Source: Halobacteriales archaeon SW_7_65_23 (lineage in GTDB: Archaea; Halobacteriota; Halobacteria; Halobacteriales; Haloarculaceae). From it: DNA of 34,275 nucleotides. Made by a program: the position numbers and the translations under genes. Location of the stretch: positions 1 through 34,275 of the forward strand of contig PXSQ01000113.1 of NCBI GenBank assembly GCA_003022725.1. Direction: 5' to 3'. Shown one piece after another: positions 1 through 8,393 of this stretch. A model generated the notes under the pieces. The model was not told the origin of the DNA. It did not search any database and was given only the letters and a program-made list of their open reading frames with translations. Numbering within the stretch: the first letter of the stretch is position 1; each line of letters starts with the position of its first letter.

Positions 1-461
1 ACACAATTGTTGTGTGCGGGAGGTACGACCTCTTCACTCCCTGTCGTACATCACGCTCCAGGGAGTTAGCAGGATTCCTCACCAAGTCATCCGACTGCGC
101 TCCTCGGTCGCTCACGTCGTTCGCTCCCTGCGGTGCTCATCCCTCGCGCAGTACGTGCTCGCGGCCCTCTGGGCACGCGAGCCGGCGCGCGCCACCGCAT
201 AGCGGTTACCGGACCGGAGCTCATATTGACAGACAAAAGTACGTCAATCAGAAGTCCAACAACAGTCCGGCCAGAGGACCGCGAAGAACCGGATGACAGT
301 CCGGAGACGAGCGGTCCGGATACGTCTGTAGTCAGTATGATATACTGGCGGCGAAAATCCGCACGGATTTTCGTCCGTCAGTATCAAGAAGGTCTCCAGA
401 GACACCAGCGACCCCCGTGTCGCGGAACACCCTTTTGCCTATCGCTGCCCGAGTCCCAGCC
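1..461. other. Non-coding left edge with palindromic low-complexity sequence
   Basis: I find no convincing gene here. Bases 1-15 are a near-perfect palindrome (acacaa / ttgtgt arms). Bases about 90-200 are rich in self-complementary cgctcggtcgctc-type sequence of the sort that fills haloarchaeal intergenic regions. A frame opening at TTG 226 encodes an acidic stretch (with EDREEPDDSPETS) that reads like the N-terminus of a haloarchaeal protein but runs straight into the hairpin at 342-384. It may be a gene remnant. Confidence in that last reading is low. Confidence 0.5.
342..384. repeat. 43-bp hairpin related to the inverted-repeat elements of this window
   Basis: The two arms (atactggcgg-cgaaaatccg and cggattttcg-tccgtcagtat) pair almost throughout, leaving a loop of about 2 bases. 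The right arm read on the minus strand begins atactgacggacgaaa. This differs at two positions from the terminal repeat of the element at 14965-15072 (atactgtcggacgtaa). The hairpin therefore looks like two element ends brought together after loss of the interior. Just left of it, gtcagta at 331-337 followed by tga looks like one more element end. Confidence 0.55.
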
Positions 462-959
462 GTGACCGTCGAACAGGAACTCGACATCGACTTCGAGCTA
501 CCGAACGTCGGCGCGGGACCGAACCCCCTGTCGCTGGCTGCCGTCGCCGAGGCGAACGAGTTCGTCCTGCTGCTGTTCCAGCGCGACTACCACTGCACGA
601 ACTGCCGATCGCAGGTCCAGGCCGTCAACGACCACTACGCCGAGTTCCGCGAGCGCAGGACGGAGGTCGTCTCGATCGTCCCGGAACCACCTGACCGCCT
701 CCGGGGCTGGCAGGAGGAGTACGACCTCCCGTTTCCGCTGTGTGCCGACCCCGAGGCGGCGGTCAGCGAGCGCTACGACCAGCCCGTCCGCTTCGGCCTG
801 CTTGGCTCGCTGAGCGACTTCCTCGGCCGCATGCCCAAGGCCGTCCTGCTCGACTGCCGCGGCGCCGAACCGACGGCCGCGTTCTCCCACGAAGGCTCCT
901 CGACCTGGGATCGTCCGGAGATCGTGGACCTCCTCGCGGCCATCGACGAGCGCCGCTGA
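462..959 (+). CDS. Redoxin (AhpC/TSA-like thioredoxin-fold) protein
   Basis: This is a 165-residue thioredoxin-fold protein, probably a cytoplasmic peroxiredoxin-like or thiol oxidoreductase. A hydrophobic strand (FVLLLFQRDY, about residues 34-43) leads into H-C-T-N-C at 44-48, the expected CxxC position. The later cis-Pro region is GRMPKAVLLD. The full length fits the short haloarchaeal redoxin family. I chose GTG 462 because the protein then begins TVEQELDIDFELPNVG. An in-frame GTG at 417 would add 15 residues overlapping the hairpin-rich leader. The gene is monocistronic, followed by an AT-rich spacer. The true electron donor and substrate cannot be read from the sequence. Confidence 0.8.
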   Translation: MTVEQELDIDFELPNVGAGPNPLSLAAVAEANEFVLLLFQRDYHCTNCRSQVQAVNDHYAEFRERRTEVVSIVPEPPDRLRGWQEEYDLPFPLCADPEAAVSERYDQPVRFGLLGSLSDFLGRMPKAVLLDCRGAEPTAAFSHEGSSTWDRPEIVDLLAAIDERR

Positions 960-1054
960 CCACCCTGACCGAGCGCTCCGGCCGAGTCTGACATGATATC
1001 ATATAATGTCCTTTAGGGCAGGTGTTATGTACATTGTCACTCGGACATCGAAAT

Positions 1055-1195
1055 ATGCGACCAAGCACTGAGTATTCAGATGCAGACGTGTACGAATGCA
1101 CGGACTGCGGAGAGCGAGTATCAGATCCCGAGACGCGCCTCTGTGGAGCGTGTGGGGGCGAGTTCATCAACCTCGGGCGGTCCCGCGACTTGTAG
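1055..1195 (+). CDS. Rubrerythrin-like zinc-ribbon micro-protein (46 aa)
   Basis: This 46-residue protein has two zinc-knuckle motifs, C-T-D-C-G at residues 15-19 and C-G-A-C-G-G at 30-35. It ends in N-L-G-R-S-R-D-L, the typical ending of haloarchaeal small rubrerythrin-like proteins (N-x-G-x-x-R-D-L). Four cysteines in two CxxC pairs should bind one zinc. The role is unknown; such single-ribbon proteins could bind RNA, DNA or a partner protein. An AT-rich stretch (catgatatcatataatg, near 990-1005) lies upstream. The gene is convergent with hyuB, and its stop is 6 bp from that gene's stop. Confidence 0.75.
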   Translation: MRPSTEYSDADVYECTDCGERVSDPETRLCGACGGEFINLGRSRDL

Positions 1196-1201
1196 ACAGG
1201 A

Positions 1202-2797
1202 TCACTCGTCCTCGCTCTCCCTGTTTTCGAGCGGCTCCCCGTAGCCACCGCCACCGGGCGTCTCGATCCGGACGGTCGTACCGGGCACGACCTCCCGGGT
1301 CGTCTTCGCCGGCACCGTCTCGCCGTCGATCGTGTTTCTCCCGCACGCGCCGTCGCCGCCGCCAGCGACGCCCGCCGGTGCGCGACGGCGACGCTCGGTC
1401 AACAGCGAGACCGTGGCGTCAGTCTCGACCGTGAGCGCGCGGACCAGTCCGTCGCCACCGCGGAACCGGCCGGAGCCGCCGCTGTCGGGCCGCAGCGCGT
1501 ACGCCTCGACGCGGAGCGGGTAGGCCGCCTCCAGCGCCTCGACCGGCGTGTTGCGGGTGTTGGTCATCCCCACCTGCACACCTGAGAGGCCGTCACCGTC
1601 GGGATTCGCACCTGCCCCGCCGCCGATCGTCTCGTAGTAGACGAACGCCGAGGAGCCGACGATCAGATTGTTCATTGTTCCCTGTCCCTGGGCGGGTACC
1701 CGGTCGGGCGCGGCGTCGGCCAGGGCAGCGAACACCACGTCCGTGACCCGCTGGCTCGTCTCGACGTTGCCGCCGACGACCGCCGCGGGCGGTTCGGGAT
1801 CGAGCAGACTTCCCGAGGGTGCGCGAACGGTCACCGGCTCGTAACAGCCGTGGTTCGGCGGGATATCGGGGTCCGTCACGCATCGCACGACGAAGTACAC
1901 CGCGCTCTTCGCGACCGGGAGCGGCGCATTGACGTTGCCGGCGACTTGCTCGGCCGTGCCCGCGAAATCCACCTCGAGGCTCGCACCGTCGACTCGGACC
2001 GTCACCTCGACCGGGATCGGCTCGTCCGTCACGCCATCGCCTTCGAGGGCATCTGTTGCGCGGTACTCGCCGTCGGGGATTTCTCGAAGCTCAGCTTCGA
2101 GCCGCGACCGGGAGTAGTCGACGACTGCGTCGAACGCCGCAACCAGCCGGTCGTCGTGTTCGTCGTACAGCTCCAGGAGCCGGCGCGCTCCCCGATCGTT
2201 CGCGGCCCGCTGTGCCCGGAGGTCCGCCCGCCGCTCGCGCGGGTTCCGGACGTTCGCGAGCAGCAGCGTCTCGACGTCCCCAACTCCCTCGCCGCCCGCG
2301 ACCAGCCGCACCGGCGGCAGCCGCAGCCCTTCCTGGTGGATGTCCCGCGCTCCCGCCGGCATGCTCCCCGGCGACATCCCACCGACGTCCGCATGGTGTG
2401 CCCGCGACACGGTGTATCCGAGTATATTTCCTTCGTGAGTTATTGGTGCCACGAGCGTCACGTCTGGGAGGTGTGTTCCGCCAGTGAAGGGGTCATTCAA
2501 CACGAACACGTCACCGGGTTGCGGGTCGCAATCGCGGACGGCGGCGACCGCCACCGGCATCGCCCCGAGGTGGACCGGGATGTGTTCGGCCTGGGCGATC
2601 ATCCGGCCGGCCGCGTCGAACAGCGCCGTCGAGCAGTCCCGGCGCTCGGTGATGTTCGGCGAGTACGCGCCGCGGATCAGCACCTGTCCCATCTCCTCGG
2701 CGACGCTCTCGAGCTGATTGCGGAGGATCTCCAGCTCTACGGCGTCAATGTCACCGACGTCGCCGGCCCGTTCGTCGGGATCGATCTCGTCGGTCAC
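1202..2797 (-). CDS. hyuB: Hydantoinase B/oxoprolinase subunit
   Basis: This 531-residue protein is the B subunit of an ATP-dependent hydantoinase / 5-oxoprolinase / acetone-carboxylase-type amidohydrolase. Family signatures seen are RRDCSTALFD followed by HIPVHLGAMP near the N-terminus, NDPFTGGTHLPDVT, RAHHADVGG and a glycine-rich C-terminal tail (ETPGGGGYGEP). Length is normal for HyuB. Its ATG overlaps the hyuA stop by 4 bp (ATGA), so the two are translationally coupled. HyuB pairs with the ATP-binding A subunit to open a cyclic amide such as a hydantoin or 5-oxoproline. The exact substrate cannot be read from sequence. Confidence 0.93.
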   Translation of the reverse strand: MTDEIDPDERAGDVGDIDAVELEILRNQLESVAEEMGQVLIRGAYSPNITERRDCSTALFDAAGRMIAQAEHIPVHLGAMPVAVAAVRDCDPQPGDVFVLNDPFTGGTHLPDVTLVAPITHEGNILGYTVSRAHHADVGGMSPGSMPAGARDIHQEGLRLPPVRLVAGGEGVGDVETLLLANVRNPRERRADLRAQRAANDRGARRLLELYDEHDDRLVAAFDAVVDYSRSRLEAELREIPDGEYRATDALEGDGVTDEPIPVEVTVRVDGASLEVDFAGTAEQVAGNVNAPLPVAKSAVYFVVRCVTDPDIPPNHGCYEPVTVRAPSGSLLDPEPPAAVVGGNVETSQRVTDVVFAALADAAPDRVPAQGQGTMNNLIVGSSAFVYYETIGGGAGANPDGDGLSGVQVGMTNTRNTPVEALEAAYPLRVEAYALRPDSGGSGRFRGGDGLVRALTVETDATVSLLTERRRRAPAGVAGGGDGACGRNTIDGETVPAKTTREVVPGTTVRIETPGGGGYGEPLENRESEDE

Positions 2798-4812
2798 GCA
2801 TCCACCTCCGATCCGGCCGCTGCCAATCGCTGCATCTCGATCGTCCCCTTGTCGTCGACAGTCGCCCGCCAGTCCGGCGGCACCACCACCGTGCTCTCGC
2901 CGCCCTCGACAATCGCCGGCCCCTCGAACGTCGCCCCCCCGGGGATCGACGCCCGTTCGTACACCGGTGTCTCACGGAACCCCTCCCCGAAGGATGCCTC
3001 TCGGTGATCGGTCGCGTCCAACGCTTGTCCCTCGTGGGCGATGGCCGGCGCGTCGCCCGAGAGCGTCGCAGTGAGCCGGAGCGTGACGAGTTCTATCGGT
3101 TCGTCGTCGAGGCGGTACCCGCGAGCCCGCTCGTGTGCGGCGTGGAACCGGTCGGCGACAGTCGCCGGATCGAATGGCTCGGGTACGTCGGCGGTGAGTT
3201 CGTGGCTCTGGCCCGCGTACCGGAGGTCCGCTCGCCGACGGAGTGTGGCACTGTCGGGATCGCTGCTCGCCCCGCGCAGGCGGTCAGTCATCGCTCCGTA
3301 CAGCTCCTCGACCGCGCCCGTGTCGGCGTCGGAAAGCGTCGTCCGGTGAGTCCGCGAGGCGTCGTGACGCTCGTCGGCCGCCAGCAGCCCCAGCGCGGAG
3401 AGCACGCCGTTGGCTCGCGGGACGCGCACCGCGTCGACATCGAGGCCGTCGGCCAGCGCGGCCGCGTGCATCGGGCCTGCGCCGCCGAACGCGACGAGCG
3501 CGAACCGCCGGGGATCATGCCCCCGCTCGACCGTGACGTCACGGATCGCCCGCGTCATCGTCGCGTTTGCGACCCCGTAGACGCCCCGCGCTGCCTCGAT
3601 CGGTCCGGCGAGGTCCGCCGCCGCTGCCAGGTTCCCGAGTGTGTCGCGGGCCGCGTCGGCGTCGAGCTGGAGCTCCTCGCCCAGTTCGGTGTCGGCGCCG
3701 AGGTAGCCGAGCTGGAGCGCCGCGTCGGTGACGGTCGGCTCCTCGCCGCCGCGGCCGTAGCAGGCCGGTCCGGGGTCGGCGCCGGCGGACTGTGGCCCCA
3801 CCCGGAGGGCGCCGCCGCTGTCGACCCACGCGATCGACCCCCCGCCGGCGCCGACCGTCGCCACATCGACCATCGGGACGTGAACCGGGTAGCCGCCGAT
3901 GCGGGCCTCCCGCGTCCGCTCGATCTCGCCGCCGGTCACGAGCCCGACGTCCGTCGAGGTGCCGCCCATGTCGAACGTGATAATTCCCTCGTGTGTGTTT
4001 TTCTCGAACAGCGACGCGCCGACGACGCCGGCGGCGGGGCCCGAGAGGACGGTCGTCACGGCGTGGTCGCGCAGTGTGTCGGCGTCGGCGATCCCGCCGT
4101 TGGACTGCATGACGCGGGGCGGGTCGATCCCGCGGGCAGTCACGCGTTCGCGGAGGCGGTCGAGGTACCCGGAGAGCACCGGCGTCACGTACGCGTCGAC
4201 GACCGTCGTCGAGGTGCGCTCGTACTCGCGGAACTCCGGGAGCGTCTCGTGGGAGGCGACGACCGTGGCGTCGACCGACTCCCGCAGTATCTCGGCGACC
4301 TGTTGCTCGTTTTCTTGGTGAGCGTACGCGTGGAGGAGACAGACGGCCACGCTCTCGGTCTCATCGTCGATCGCCGCCGCGACCTCCTCGACCGCCGCCC
4401 GATCCACTGGCGTTTCGGTCCCCTCAGTTGTCGCACGTTCGGCGACCTCGTAGCGGCGCTCGGCCGGCACCAGCGGGGTGGGTTTCTCGGCAGTGAGGTC
4501 GTACAGCGCGGGTCGCTCCTGGCGGCCGATTTCGAGGACGTCGCTGAACCCCGCCGTCGTCACCAGCGCCGTTTGCGCGCCCGTCCCCTCGAGCATGGCG
4601 TTCGTGGTCACCGTCATCGCGTGGCGGAACTGTCCGACGTCTGCCGGCGCCACCCCGGCGGCCTCGCAGGCGCGCTCGATGCCAGCGAGCACGCCGTTGC
4701 TCTGGTCGGCGGTCGTCGGCACTTTCGCCGTCGTCACCGCGCCGTCGACGACGAGCACGACGTCGGTGAACGTCCCCCCGATGTCGACGCCGAGCCGGAC
4801 CGATCGATCCAT
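2794..4812 (-). CDS. hyuA: Hydantoinase A/oxoprolinase subunit (ATP-binding)
   Basis: This 672-residue ASKHA-fold subunit couples ATP hydrolysis to ring opening in partnership with HyuB. It carries DIGGTFTDVV at residues 10-19 (phosphate 1 motif), MGGTSTDVGL near 280 (phosphate 2) and GGGSIAWVDSGG about 30 residues later. Length is normal for HyuA. It starts at ATG 4812, 26 bp from the centre of a minus-strand TATA box (atttatttt, 4834-4842), so the mRNA is probably leaderless. It is the first gene of a two-gene operon. No dedicated transporter or regulator lies beside it. Confidence 0.93.
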   Translation of the reverse strand: MDRSVRLGVDIGGTFTDVVLVVDGAVTTAKVPTTADQSNGVLAGIERACEAAGVAPADVGQFRHAMTVTTNAMLEGTGAQTALVTTAGFSDVLEIGRQERPALYDLTAEKPTPLVPAERRYEVAERATTEGTETPVDRAAVEEVAAAIDDETESVAVCLLHAYAHQENEQQVAEILRESVDATVVASHETLPEFREYERTSTTVVDAYVTPVLSGYLDRLRERVTARGIDPPRVMQSNGGIADADTLRDHAVTTVLSGPAAGVVGASLFEKNTHEGIITFDMGGTSTDVGLVTGGEIERTREARIGGYPVHVPMVDVATVGAGGGSIAWVDSGGALRVGPQSAGADPGPACYGRGGEEPTVTDAALQLGYLGADTELGEELQLDADAARDTLGNLAAAADLAGPIEAARGVYGVANATMTRAIRDVTVERGHDPRRFALVAFGGAGPMHAAALADGLDVDAVRVPRANGVLSALGLLAADERHDASRTHRTTLSDADTGAVEELYGAMTDRLRGASSDPDSATLRRRADLRYAGQSHELTADVPEPFDPATVADRFHAAHERARGYRLDDEPIELVTLRLTATLSGDAPAIAHEGQALDATDHREASFGEGFRETPVYERASIPGGATFEGPAIVEGGESTVVVPPDWRATVDDKGTIEMQRLAAAGSEVDA

Positions 4813-4833
4813 ACCTGGCCCTCGGGTGGCACG

Positions 4834-4842
4834 AAAATAAAT
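4834..4842 (-). promoter_or_regulatory. TATA box of hyuA-hyuB
   Basis: The minus-strand sequence atttatttt is centred 26 bp before the hyuA ATG in otherwise GC-rich DNA. This is the spacing expected of a leaderless haloarchaeal transcript. Confidence 0.6.
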
Positions 4843-4967
4843 CCGGGGTCCTCGGGGTGGTGAGCGGATCTGGCTGTCGACTCGCTGTGCCTGATACTCT
4901 CCCGTTTCACAGTGTTACTGCCGACTGACCACCCGCCACCATCACCACTGTCTTCACATCCACCGTT

Positions 4968-5132
4968 CCTGGCGGACTGAAAGGGCGTTCACGGCGCTGT
5001 GCGCCGTGAGCTCGGGAAGCTTCGCTTCCCGGTGAGGTGGGCTCGCGGTCGCTGAGTGGGCCCTATCCGAGCGAGCGAAGCGAGCGAGGATATCCCGCTC
5101 AGCGCGAGCCGCGAGCGCACCGAGGGCTTTCT
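4968..5132 (-). repeat. Palindromic intergenic repeat, copy 1 (165 bp)
   Basis: This repeat begins cctggcggactgaaagggcg and ends accgagggctttctt. It shares both ends and the central gctcgcggtcgctgag / ccctat / gcgagg / atatcccgctcagcg core with the repeat at 10837-10946, which is in the opposite orientation. It carries about 50 extra bases after the first 20. These hold two strong hairpins, cacggcgc-tgt-gcgccgtg and cgggaagc-ttc-gcttcccg. It lies between the rio1 stop and the hyuA promoter. An 82-codon open frame across it is a by-product of the palindromes. Confidence 0.8.
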
Positions 5133-5202
5133 TCGATACAATCCGATCAAAAACACCGGTGTTCGCTACGTCCCAAACGCGCCAGAATCCACGTCCTAGC
5201 AA

Positions 5203-6117
5203 CTATTCTTCGAGTGGCGCAGCGTGCTCGTGGATGTACGCGAGCAGGTCGTCCTCGCTGGTGTCGACGCCCTGGCGGGCGAAGAAGTTCGCGACGTTGT
5301 AGCAGTCCCGTTCGAGGAACTCCTCGCTGTTGGGGTGGTGGACCGTCACGGCCTGGCCGACGTCGATGATGTACAGCTGTGACTCCTGGACGACGATGTT
5401 GTACTCCGAGAGGTCGCCGTGGACGATGCCGGCGTCGTACAGCCGGGTCATGTACTCGCGGACGACCTCGTAGGCAGTCCCGGGATTCTCGACGTGGACC
5501 TCGGCGAGGCGCTTGGCGCGGCCCTCCGCGGTGCCGAGGTACTCCATCACGAGCACGTTGCGCTCGACGGCGACCGGCTCGGGCACGCGGACGCCGGCCT
5601 CCAGTGCGCGGCGGAGGTTGGCGAACTCCTTGCGGACCCAGGCCATGACGATCGCCTTCTTGTCGTTCCCGATGCGCTCGAAGCGGGGATCACCTTCGAG
5701 GTACTCGCCCATCTCCGTGAAATCGGAGGCGTTGATCCGGTAGATTTTGACCGCCACCTCGTGGCCTCGCGGCTCCTCCCCGTCACCGCTCGGCTGTTCC
5801 GAGCCGCGACGCGCCTCGCGGTCGCCAGCCAGCGCCGTGTACACGTTGGCTTCCTTACCCGTCGAGATGGGGCCGCCGAAGGCGTCGAGGTGGCCGTCCT
5901 GGACCAGCTTGTACAGCGCGCCGTAGGTCGCGTCGTCGAACACCGACGCCTCGACCTTGAACTGGTCGGCGTCCTTGATCCGCTTGCGGAACTCGTCGAA
6001 CTCCCGGTCGCGCTCGCGGGCGATCCGGTCCGCCTCGGTGTCGGTGTAGTCGATCTCCTCCCACTCGTCGCCCGGCGGCGCCTCGTCGGTGTCGAGCAGG
6101 CCGTACTCCTGATCCAT
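5203..6117 (-). CDS. rio1: RIO1-type serine/threonine protein kinase
   Basis: This 304-residue RIO1 kinase is known in archaea and eukaryotes to act in late small-ribosomal-subunit maturation. It has the RIO phosphate loop STGKEANVY (85-93), the ATP-binding lysine in VAVK (124), the catalytic loop VHGDLSEYN (232-240) and the metal-binding IIDVGQAV (250-257). The spacing suits RIO1 better than RIO2, because no N-terminal winged helix is visible before the kinase. Residues 101-120 are an acidic low-complexity loop between the phosphate loop and the lysine, probably the flexible loop of the family. The gene looks monocistronic. Its start is 102 bp from the stop of the GT4 gene on the same strand. 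Confidence 0.93.
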   Translation of the reverse strand: MDQEYGLLDTDEAPPGDEWEEIDYTDTEADRIARERDREFDEFRKRIKDADQFKVEASVFDDATYGALYKLVQDGHLDAFGGPISTGKEANVYTALAGDREARRGSEQPSGDGEEPRGHEVAVKIYRINASDFTEMGEYLEGDPRFERIGNDKKAIVMAWVRKEFANLRRALEAGVRVPEPVAVERNVLVMEYLGTAEGRAKRLAEVHVENPGTAYEVVREYMTRLYDAGIVHGDLSEYNIVVQESQLYIIDVGQAVTVHHPNSEEFLERDCYNVANFFARQGVDTSEDDLLAYIHEHAAPLEE

Positions 6118-6219
6118 CTACGGTACGCTAACGCACCGAGGGACAAAAGGATGCGTCCCTCTCCCGGCTGGGGGTAGCGACGGCGCTACGGGCGAACGAA
6201 CGCCGGTCGTCGATCCCCG

Positions 6220-7278
6220 TCACGCCGGGATCTTCGGGGCCGCGGTCCGGCTCACGCCGGAGTAGAGCCGTTCGAGTTCCTCGATCGTTCGGGTGACGGA
6301 GTACTTCTCGACGGCCGCCCGAGGCTGGCGCGGTTCGTCGAGACACTGCTCGATCGCCGCAGCCATCGCCTCGAGGTTGCCGTACTCAAAGCGGGCGCCG
6401 TTCTCCGGGCCGATCGTCTCGGTGAACGGATCAATGTCGGCGGCCGCGACCGGCGTCCCGCAGGCGTTTGCCTCCAGCGTTGCCAGCCCGAGCGTGTCCG
6501 CCGTCGATGCAGTGACGAACGTATCCAGCGCCGAGTAAAACTCGGGAAGCTGGTCGCGCGGGAGGAACTTCCGGAAAGTGACGTTCGGCGGGGCCCGCGC
6601 CAGCAGGTCGGGCCGGTGCGGGCCTTCGCCGACTACGAGGAACTGGCAGGCCGACAGCTCCCTGGCGACCCGGAGGATCTCGCCGACGTTTTTCTCCAGG
6701 CTCAGGCGCCCGCTGTACCCGATCAGCGGCTGCCCGTCGGGCACCGGCGTCGCGTGCGGGGTGAAAAACTCCATGTCGACGCCGACCGGAAGCTCGATGC
6801 ACTCGACGTCACGGTCGATCCCCCTGGTCGAGGCGGTCACGACGTCGAACTGTTCGAGCAGGTTCGTCTCAAGCGGGACGTAGATGTCCCCCAGCACGTC
6901 CGCGACCCGCTGGGACTTGAAACTCTGGTGGAAGTACTTCTCGATCGGCGTATGGTGTGTGTAGATCCGCGGGACGTCGCGTTTACGAGCGTAGTAGAGC
7001 CCGAGCAGTCCGACCGGCCCCGGCCCGTGGCAGTGGACGACGTCGAACTCCGGCAGCGTCGAGGTCCGGCGGAACAGCCCGATCCGGTACCCCCGGTAGA
7101 ACGGGTTCGGGAGCGACTTGATCGGGAGTTCGCGGCCGTCGGGCTCGTAGTCGCCGTCGGGGTACACCGTCCACACGTCGTGGCCGGCCGCCTCTAGCCG
7201 GTCACGCCAGAGCTTGATCGTGTACGTCACGCCGTCGATCTCCGGGAAGTAGCTGTCGGTAAAGAAGCCGATCTTCAT
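6220..7278 (-). CDS. GT4-family glycosyltransferase
   Basis: This 352-residue GT-B glycosyltransferase should use a nucleotide-sugar donor at the cytoplasmic face of the membrane. The N-terminus KIGFFTDSYFPEIDGVT (2-18) is the classic GT4 start with its GV(T/A) loop. Other signals are VVHCHGPGPVGLLG, YTHHTPIEKY, the donor-binding YSGRLSLEKNV, and ADTLGLATLEANACG. In this last motif the first acidic residue of the E-x7-E motif is Asp. It resembles diacylglycerol-type glucosyl/galactosyl transferases, so a glycolipid acceptor is plausible but not shown. The sequence before ATG 7278 carries a strong Shine-Dalgarno (ggaggtg on the minus strand, about 8 bp away). Confidence 0.87.
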   Translation of the reverse strand: MKIGFFTDSYFPEIDGVTYTIKLWRDRLEAAGHDVWTVYPDGDYEPDGRELPIKSLPNPFYRGYRIGLFRRTSTLPEFDVVHCHGPGPVGLLGLYYARKRDVPRIYTHHTPIEKYFHQSFKSQRVADVLGDIYVPLETNLLEQFDVVTASTRGIDRDVECIELPVGVDMEFFTPHATPVPDGQPLIGYSGRLSLEKNVGEILRVARELSACQFLVVGEGPHRPDLLARAPPNVTFRKFLPRDQLPEFYSALDTFVTASTADTLGLATLEANACGTPVAAADIDPFTETIGPENGARFEYGNLEAMAAAIEQCLDEPRQPRAAVEKYSVTRTIEELERLYSGVSRTAAPKIPA

Positions 7279-7284
7279 GCACCG

Positions 7285-7293
7285 GTCACCTCC
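7285..7293 (-). promoter_or_regulatory. Strong Shine-Dalgarno before the GT4 gene
   Basis: The minus strand reads caggaggtg about 8 bp before ATG 7278. Most genes here look leaderless, so this one is translated from a leadered mRNA, either its own or a read-through from the minus-strand genes upstream. Confidence 0.6.
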
Positions 7294-7442
7294 TGACGGT
7301 AGAGAGACTCACGGATGCCGCTGGGACACCGGCTCGCGAACCTGAGAGTGCGGGCGACACGAGTCAAGTTTAGCGTTTTTGTCACAAGCAACTCCAATAA
7401 ACATTCCCCTTCAGTACAAGCACGGGTTGTGTAACTGTGCAA

Positions 7443-8297
7443 TCACTGCGAAACCTCGAGCCACGGCACCTCGACCAGCGGCGGGATGTGGGTCTCGATG
7501 TGGTGCTCCCAGACGCCCTGTTCGCCGAACGCCTCGCCGTGGTCGGCGGTGACGACGACGGTCCCGTCGAGGTCCTTGAGCAGGTCCACAACGCTCTCCA
7601 GGGCGATCCGGAGGTTCTCCTCGTGGTACGCCATCGCCGTCTCGCGGGTGCCGTCGCTGAGGATCTCTGCGGTGTCGAGTTCGAGCATCAGCCCCGCCTT
7701 CATCGCGAGCGAACTCCCCTCCAGGACGGACTCGACTGCCGGCCGGACTCTGTCCCCGACCGCCGAGAGGACGCCGCCGTCCTCGTCGTCGGCCTCGCCC
7801 TGCTGTTTGATCCCCTCGCGGATCGTCGTCAGCTTTCCGCCCTCCCCGCGCCCGAGGTACGGTGCGTGGGGCTGCATGTAGTGGAGGACGGTCCGCTCGC
7901 GGCGCTCGACGGCGTCGCGGTGGTCGTGGAACGCCTCGGTCATGCTGTCGGGCGGGACCGTCCCCAGGTCGTCGTCCCAGCCCTCCTGCCAGACGTCGAT
8001 CACCTCCGCGAGGTGCTCGTCGGCGATCCAGTCGTAGTCGCAACTGGCCCCCCACTTCAGCTCGTCGAGCGGGATGCCCAGCCCGTTGATGAAGGGGTTG
8101 CCCGAGAAGTACGCCCAGTCGAGGTCGCCCCGGAGCGTCCGGTGGGCCCACTCCGGCGTCGAGGAGGCCAGCGATCGGCGCTTCTCCAGGGTGCCGTCGA
8201 GGTACTCGTCGTACACCTCGCTGAACACGTCGTACCGGCACGAGTCGAGCACGAGACAGTAGTCCCACTCCGACTCGACGAACCGCTGGTCTTTCAT
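7443..8297 (-). CDS. Sulfatase/alkaline-phosphatase-fold hydrolase
   Basis: This 284-residue protein of the alkaline phosphatase superfamily is short for the family. The N-terminal metal site is CLVLDSCRYDVF (about residues 14-25), and the C-terminal metal site is VVVTADHGEAFGE. The Cys-x-Pro-x-Arg motif of formylglycine sulfatases is absent, so it may instead be a phosphohydrolase or phosphoalcohol transferase. No signal peptide or membrane segment is visible. I chose ATG 8297 (KDQRFVESEWDY follows). An upstream in-frame start at 8324 would overlap the only TATA-like sequence (gaatattgg). Its place beside a GT4 and an LPG-synthase-like gene suggests tailoring of a glycolipid or surface glycan. 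Confidence 0.8.
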   Translation of the reverse strand: MKDQRFVESEWDYCLVLDSCRYDVFSEVYDEYLDGTLEKRRSLASSTPEWAHRTLRGDLDWAYFSGNPFINGLGIPLDELKWGASCDYDWIADEHLAEVIDVWQEGWDDDLGTVPPDSMTEAFHDHRDAVERRERTVLHYMQPHAPYLGRGEGGKLTTIREGIKQQGEADDEDGGVLSAVGDRVRPAVESVLEGSSLAMKAGLMLELDTAEILSDGTRETAMAYHEENLRIALESVVDLLKDLDGTVVVTADHGEAFGEQGVWEHHIETHIPPLVEVPWLEVSQ

Positions 8298-8393
8298 CGT
8301 CCCCCCGTTTCGCCCCTCGGCCAATATTCGTGTCGATCTTCTTTGGGGGAGGCGGACGGTGCCGCCGGTGCTGGCTCCGCGCTCGGTGCCACC

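Noticed and set aside
3004-4863. A 619-codon plus-strand open frame opposite hyuA
   Set aside because: It is a mirror of the GC-rich hyuA coding strand, with no family motif, whereas the minus-strand frame carries clear HyuA signatures. The same applies to the frames opposite hyuB, cofG, cetZ1 and the ABC ATPase.
4954-5202. An 82-codon minus-strand frame between hyuA and rio1
   Set aside because: It is made almost entirely of the palindromic intergenic repeat and has no conserved feature.
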